The position numbers and the translations under genes are program-made. The notes under the pieces are model-generated. The model worked only from the letters and a program-made list of their open reading frames with translations, was not told the origin of the DNA and did no database searches. Shown piece by piece: positions 60,318 through 64,000 of a DNA stretch of 64,000 bases. Numbering within the stretch: position 1 is the stretch's first letter; each line of letters starts with the position of its first letter. The stretch covers positions 19,661 to 83,660 of the forward strand of contig NZ_QJVC01000014.1 in NCBI RefSeq assembly GCF_003219795.1. The letters are read 5' to 3'. Source of the stretch: Arthrobacter psychrolactophilus. GTDB lineage: Bacteria > Actinomycetota > Actinomycetes > Actinomycetales > Micrococcaceae.

Positions 60318-60925
60318 GCGCCCGCCTCGATAACTACTTCGTCCTTGGCGGCGAGGCCGCCGTCGATCTCCGAAAGGTGCACACGCACTTTTTCCGTGGA
60401 GGAGGTGGGGAGGTTTTTCCCGACGTGATCTGCGCGAATGGGCAGTTCACGGTGACCGCGGTCGACCAGAACGGCCAAGCGGACGGCACGGGGACGGCCC
60501 AGATCGACAAGTGCGTCCAGGGCTGCGCGGATGGTGCGTCCGGAGTACAACACGTCATCAACGAGCACAATGGTTTTTCCATCGATGCCGGAGACGGGGA
60601 GTGTAGTGCTTTGGGGAGCTCTCGTGGGCTGGTGGGCGAGATCGTCACGGAACATCGTGACGTCGAGCTGGCCAACAATTGTGGCCGGATCCACGGCGGG
60701 ATCGCTGGCGGCAAGTTTAGCGGCCAGGCGTTGCGCCAACGGGTAACCGCGGCGTGGGATGCCGAGCAGCAGCAGATTGGCTGAGCCCTTGTTGGCTTCC
60801 AGAATTTCATAGGCGATACGAGTCAGTGCCCGTTCAATGTCTGCGGCCGTTAAGACCACACGGGACACAGCGGCAGGAGTAGAGCTGTTGCCAAGATCCT
60901 CAAACGCTTCAGAGGAATTCGTCAT
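60314..60925 (-). CDS. pyrR: Bifunctional pyr operon regulator / uracil phosphoribosyltransferase
   Basis: A 203-residue RNA-binding regulator with residual uracil phosphoribosyltransferase activity. The PRPP loop [16 protein letters not shown] (about residues 120-135) is complete, and [10 protein letters not shown] binds phosphate. UMP-bound PyrR represses pyr genes. ATG 60925 was preferred because AAAGGGGA lies about ten bases upstream and directly abuts the PyrR-type RNA hairpin at 60944-60959. It is first gene of the pyr array. Confidence 0.95.
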   Translation of the reverse strand: MTNSSEAFEDLGNSSTPAAVSRVVLTAADIERALTRIAYEILEANKGSANLLLLGIPRRGYPLAQRLAAKLAASDPAVDPATIVGQLDVTMFRDDLAHQPTRAPQSTTLPVSGIDGKTIVLVDDVLYSGRTIRAALDALVDLGRPRAVRLAVLVDRGHRELPIRADHVGKNLPTSSTEKVRVHLSEIDGGLAAKDEVVIEAGA

Positions 60926-60943
60926 TTCTCGCGTCCCCTTTCC

Positions 60944-60959
60944 CCGCCTCACAGGACGG
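60944..60959 (-). promoter_or_regulatory. PyrR-binding RNA hairpin
   Basis: In the pyrR mRNA the sequence CCGTCC-TGTGA-GGCGG folds into a hairpin with a bulged U. Its UCCUGUGAGG matches the PyrR-binding consensus UCCNGNGAGG. It ends next to the purine-rich ribosome-binding region (GGGGAAAGGGG), so bound PyrR would block translation, as reported for mycobacterial pyrR. Confidence 0.8.
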
Positions 60960-61089
60960 AATTAAAAGGTTGATTGCATACACTTCAAAGTACCACAGCG
61001 GACATACGCCGCTGCGTCACGCAGGATCTTCACACCCGCTCTCGCGCGGCACCTTGGAGGCCTTGTCCGCTACCTCTAGTCTTGAACAC

Positions 61090-62409
61090 ATGAGCGAACC
61101 CGGCCACTGGCGCGATCCCGCCGCAGGCGCACCCCAGCAACAGCTGCATCCTGCCCCCACACCCTTGCCTCAGGCCGGAACTCTCGAGCCGGGCCCACGC
61201 GCGACACCCAACTATTGGTCGCACCCGGTCGCCGAGCCGAGACGGAAGATGCCGCGTAACTCGGCCGTGAAGGTGAGCAACATCATCTTGTTGTGTCTAC
61301 TGGGGCTCGTCACATTACTGACATTAGCGTTTTTTGCCGTGTCGATCGGCGCCAATGTGTTCCTCATTTGCGGTGCACTGGCGCTGATTCCGCTCACGAT
61401 CTGTGTCACGACGCTGCGGTGGATCGATAAGTGGGAGCCGGAGCCTGTTCCGGCACTCATCCTGGGATTTTGTTGGGGTGCCGGTATGGCCGTCATCACG
61501 AGCCTGGTGGTGGGCAGCTGGGTGCAGCCGCTGCTCATGAGCGGAAATGGCACAGCCGGCGCCGATATGGTGGGTGCCGTGATTCAGGCTCCCCTCGTCG
61601 AGGAAATCTCCAAGGGCGCGGGGGTGCTGCTCTTGTTCTTTCTCCGCCGTAAAACCTTTGATGGCCCCATTGATGGTCTGGTCTACGCGGGCATCATCGC
61701 TGCGGGCTTCGCCTTCACCGAGAACATTTTGTACTTTGGTCAGGCTCTGCAGGAGGCCGACGGCGCTGCCGGCGGATTGCTCAGCATCTTTGTCTTGCGT
61801 GGCCTCATGTCACCCTTTGCCCACGTCATGTTCACGGCTGTCTTGGGCGTCTGTGTTGGTTTCGCGGCCAGAAACGGCGGCACGGGCATGGTCTTGATTG
61901 CCTGGTGCGTTGGCCTGATCCCCGCCATGTTCCTGCACGGACTTTGGAATAGCTCCTCGTTCCTCGGTGAGAACTTCTTTGCCGTCTACATATTGCTGCA
62001 GGTGCCGCTGTTCATCATGTTCATCGTGGGCGTCATCCTCCTGCGCCGCGCTGAGGCAAAGCTGACCCGCCTACGCCTGACCGACTATGTCCCGTCTGGC
62101 TGGTTCACCCCGCAGGAGGTGCCGATGTTGGCCACAGGAGGTGGCCGCCGTCGTGCCTTGATCTGGGCAAAGACATTCGCCGCCGGCGACATCATGAAGG
62201 AGTTCATCCGCTTGGCGACCCGGCTGGCCTTCACACGACAGCGCCTTGTGGTCGACGCCAAGGGCGCTCTGGGGACCGCGGCGGCCGCACGCTTCGCCTC
62301 AGGGCAGGAGCAGGAGCTAGCCCTACTGCATCAGATCACCTCGGTGCGCGGCGAGTTGCTAGGCCGGCACTCCGCGGCCATCTGGCAGGCGCAGCAACCT
62401 CGCCTTTAA
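61090..62409 (+). CDS. PrsW family intramembrane metalloprotease
   Basis: A 439-residue polytopic membrane protein. The first 60 residues are Pro/Gln-rich and hydrophilic, then about eight helices follow. The PrsW catalytic signatures are visible: EEISKG (LVEEISKGAGVLL), FAFTENILYF, the SPFAHVMFT helix and LHGLWNSSS. In Bacillus, PrsW cuts an anti-sigma factor; the substrate here is unknown. The cytoplasmic C-terminal tail (about 310-439) is long and helical. ATG 61090 is chosen because earlier in-frame starts fall in the pyrR leader. It is divergent from pyrR. Confidence 0.85.
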   Translation: MSEPGHWRDPAAGAPQQQLHPAPTPLPQAGTLEPGPRATPNYWSHPVAEPRRKMPRNSAVKVSNIILLCLLGLVTLLTLAFFAVSIGANVFLICGALALIPLTICVTTLRWIDKWEPEPVPALILGFCWGAGMAVITSLVVGSWVQPLLMSGNGTAGADMVGAVIQAPLVEEISKGAGVLLLFFLRRKTFDGPIDGLVYAGIIAAGFAFTENILYFGQALQEADGAAGGLLSIFVLRGLMSPFAHVMFTAVLGVCVGFAARNGGTGMVLIAWCVGLIPAMFLHGLWNSSSFLGENFFAVYILLQVPLFIMFIVGVILLRRAEAKLTRLRLTDYVPSGWFTPQEVPMLATGGGRRRALIWAKTFAAGDIMKEFIRLATRLAFTRQRLVVDAKGALGTAAAARFASGQEQELALLHQITSVRGELLGRHSAAIWQAQQPRL

Positions 62410-62447
62410 CCACAACTGACCCGCACCGAAGTGCGGGTCAGTCGTGG
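62410..62447. terminator. Bidirectional terminator between PrsW gene and nusB
   Basis: A 17-bp stem with one mismatch (62410-62426 and 62431-62447) and a CGAA tetraloop, starting right after the PrsW-like stop codon. Its right end lies seven bases before the nusB stop. No T-tract. Confidence 0.75.
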
Positions 62448-62453
62448 AGGTGC

Positions 62454-62897
62454 CTACGCTAGAAGCGTCGGCTTGATCTGCTGCAAGCGGCCCAGCAGGC
62501 CGTTGACGAACTGCGGGGATTCATCTGTGGAGAGAACCTTTGCAAGTTCTACAGCTTCGCTGACAGCAACGGCGTCGGGGACGTCGTCGTTGTACAGGAG
62601 TTCCCAGGTACCCATACGCAAGATGATGCGGTCGACGGCGGGCATGCGCTCCAACGTCCACCCCTGCGAGTAGGTCTGCAGGAATTCGTCGATGTGCTCG
62701 GCCATGGCCGTAACACCCTCGACCAGATCAACCGTGTACGGGTTGATGATCTGATCGATTTTTTCACGGCGTGCCGTCAGTGCCGACATGGCGCTGACCT
62801 CGCGCTGTTCCGCTTCGAACAGGATCTCGAGCGCGCGGCGACGAGCCTTGCTACGGGCCGAGTTCGGTTTTCCCTCGGAGTTGTTTTGACTGCTCAC
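62454..62897 (-). CDS. nusB: Transcription antitermination factor NusB
   Basis: A 147-residue all-helical factor that binds boxA RNA with S10 and prevents early termination in rRNA operons. It has RSKARRRALEILFEAEQREV at the start, VDRIILRMGTWELLYNDDVP and the closing FVNGLLGRLQQIKP. The start is GTG 62897; its G is the last base of the efp stop (TAGTG), so the two are translationally coupled. The efp-nusB pairing is standard, upstream of the pyrR region. Confidence 0.95.
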   Translation of the reverse strand: MSSQNNSEGKPNSARSKARRRALEILFEAEQREVSAMSALTARREKIDQIINPYTVDLVEGVTAMAEHIDEFLQTYSQGWTLERMPAVDRIILRMGTWELLYNDDVPDAVAVSEAVELAKVLSTDESPQFVNGLLGRLQQIKPTLLA

Positions 62898-63460
62898 TAC
62901 TCGCTTACACGTCCCAAGTAGCTACCGTCGCGGGTGTCAACCTTGACCAAGGTGTTGTTCTCAACGAACAAAGGAACCTGGATTTCAAGACCGGTTTCAA
63001 CTGTTGCGGGCTTGGTGCCAGCGGAGGAGCGGTCGCCCTGCAGGCCCGGCTCCGTGTACGTGATACGCAGCTGAACCGACGGCGGCAGCTCGATGTAAAG
63101 CGGGTTGCCTTCGTGCAGCGCGATGGTCACGTTGATGTTTTCCAACATGAAGTTCGTGGCGTCGCCGACAGTCTTCGCCGAAACGGTGAGCTGATCGTAG
63201 TTGTCGTTGTCCATGAACACGTAGTCTTCGCCGTCCTGGTACAGGTACTGGAAGTCAGAGCGGTCAACCGTGGCGGTTTCGATCTTCAGACCGGCGTTGA
63301 AGGTCTTGTCGACTACCTTGCCGGAGAGGATGTTGCGCATCTTGGTACGAACAAAAGCGCCGCCCTTGCCCGGCTTAACATGCTGGAACTCAATGATGTT
63401 CCACAATTGGCCCTCGAGCTTGAGGACGGTTCCATTCTTAATGTCGTTAGTCGTTGCCAC
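62897..63460 (-). CDS. efp: Elongation factor P
   Basis: A 187-residue translation factor that rescues ribosomes stalled on polyproline. The N-terminal KOW-like domain carries the modification-site loop [12 protein letters not shown] (Lys about residue 32), followed by OB domains. There are no modification enzymes (epmA/B or earP) nearby, consistent with actinobacterial EF-P working with an unmodified Lys in this loop. GTG 63460 has GAGG six bases upstream. It is first of the efp-nusB pair. Confidence 0.96.
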   Translation of the reverse strand: MATTNDIKNGTVLKLEGQLWNIIEFQHVKPGKGGAFVRTKMRNILSGKVVDKTFNAGLKIETATVDRSDFQYLYQDGEDYVFMDNDNYDQLTVSAKTVGDATNFMLENINVTIALHEGNPLYIELPPSVQLRITYTEPGLQGDRSSAGTKPATVETGLEIQVPLFVENNTLVKVDTRDGSYLGRVSE

Positions 63461-63751
63461 AATTGCCTCTTAGCGTATAAGTATTATCAAAAATCCATTG
63501 ACCATACTACCGCACACAGCCCTCGCCCGCAGCATGATCCTCGCCACCCTGTCAAGCACGACGGCGGCCTGGCGCCTTGCACTCTCAGCCCACCCGAAGA
63601 GGTTGGCAAGCACAGACAACACGGTTCGGGCCGGTTCCTTATCATGACATGCGCTCCTTGGACTGTTTTCGCGGACGTTCCATACTGCACCGAAAACTTG
63701 ACTTCCACTTGACTGTGCGGACCCATCCCCCCTCACGCGGTGGGGGTGGTT
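63461..63751. promoter_or_regulatory. Intergenic region before efp
   Basis: A 291-base gap. On the reverse strand AT-rich DNA near 63473-63490 (GATAATAC, TATACGC) could hold the efp promoter. GC-rich inverted sequence at about 63724-63750 could terminate the HNH gene. I see no gene or RNA here. Confidence 0.35.
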
Positions 63752-64000
63752 TTAGTTCCAGCCTTGGCCGCGGAGTTCGGGGTAGTTGGGGCGGGGTAGG
63801 CCGTGGTGGAAGGTGTTGCGGCGGGGTGTTTCACTGGGGTCTAGGAGGTAGGGGGCGGTGAAGAACGGTATGCCCTGGATGAGCCGCATGCTCCAGTCGG
63901 TGTGGTGAAGGAGGGAATGGTGCCTGCTACAGAGTAGGGCGGCGTTGTTGATGTTGGTTTCGCCGCCGTGTTGCCAGGGAATGATGTGGTGCGCTTCGCA
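63752..64000 (-). CDS. DUF222/HNH endonuclease, C-terminal fragment (runs off the window)
   Basis: The last 83 codons of a protein that begins outside the window. The fragment opens CEAHHIIPWQHGGETNINNAALLC and continues SRHHSLLHH, a textbook HNH nuclease (His-His, Asn-Asn, final His) at the end of DUF222-type proteins, which occur in many near-identical copies in actinobacterial genomes. It ends NYPELRGQGWN. Such genes are often mobile or duplicated. Its placement next to efp is unusual, since aro genes or a peptidase are more common there. Whether the full gene is intact cannot be seen. Confidence 0.8.
   Translation of the reverse strand, partial: CEAHHIIPWQHGGETNINNAALLCSRHHSLLHHTDWSMRLIQGIPFFTAPYLLDPSETPRRNTFHHGLPRPNYPELRGQGWN

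Noticed and set aside
60926-61089. PyrR antiterminator/terminator pair
   Set aside because: Only a PyrR-binding hairpin beside the ribosome-binding site is visible; no terminator hairpin with U-tract.

Overview
The window is chromosomal DNA from a high-GC Gram-positive bacterium. Actinobacteria-restricted families (mihF, DUF3043, DUF3097, an LCP protein, an ATPase-less PriA, the second DnaJ with HrcA) and the gene order point to an actinobacterium, most likely an Arthrobacter-like member of the Micrococcaceae. That genus-level placement is inference. Nearly all of it is densely packed core genome. I see no rRNA, intact tRNA, CRISPR array, prophage or insertion sequence. The only accessory-looking piece is a DUF222/HNH nuclease fragment cut off by the right edge.

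Layout, left to right. 1-9.9 kb: start of ctaC, an ErpA-like Fe-S carrier, an M20 peptidase divergent from DUF3043, an aldo/keto reductase, pyrD, a flavoprotein dehydrogenase coupled to an alpha/beta hydrolase, and recO-uppS. 9.9-16.7 kb: leuA with its leader, an M13 peptidase, an LCP protein and era. 16.7-31 kb: phoH-ybeY-CNNM/CBS-era, a GerMN/Gmad2 lipoprotein, hrcA-dnaJ-rsmE with CIRCE, DUF3097, a Tic20-like protein, lepA-hemW, a PemK-like protein, rpsT and holA. 31-37.5 kb: comEA-small ORF-comEC, degV and leuS with its leader. 37.5-45.8 kb: glpD-glpF-glpK with a divergent SorC-type regulator, then an aldo/keto reductase-hydrolase-glycosyltransferase run. 45.8-61 kb: one long leftward array pyrR-pyrB-pyrC-PH-like-carA-carB-pyrF, then mihF-gmk-rpoZ-coaBC-metK-priA. 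61-64 kb: PrsW-like protease, efp-nusB and the nuclease fragment.

How it works together: one array holds most of de novo UMP synthesis (pyrR, B, C, carA, carB, pyrF), and pyrD lies separately; a PyrR-type RNA hairpin sits directly before the pyrR ribosome-binding site. Glycerol uptake and oxidation form a unit next to their probable regulator. Heat-shock control is visible as a CIRCE operator before hrcA-dnaJ.

The most interesting signals are in untranslated DNA. Both leuA and leuS are preceded by tiny reading frames with three consecutive leucine codons, each beginning at a GTG six bases after a TANNNT -10 box (leaderless), followed by alternative hairpins. This suggests leucine biosynthesis and leucyl-tRNA charging share one attenuation logic. 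Other oddities are a cloverleaf-like inverted repeat between the aldo/keto reductase and pyrD, paired 13-bp dyads before ctaC, a 49-codon frame coupled between comEA and comEC, and a tRNA-acceptor/T-arm look-alike hairpin between pyrF and mihF.
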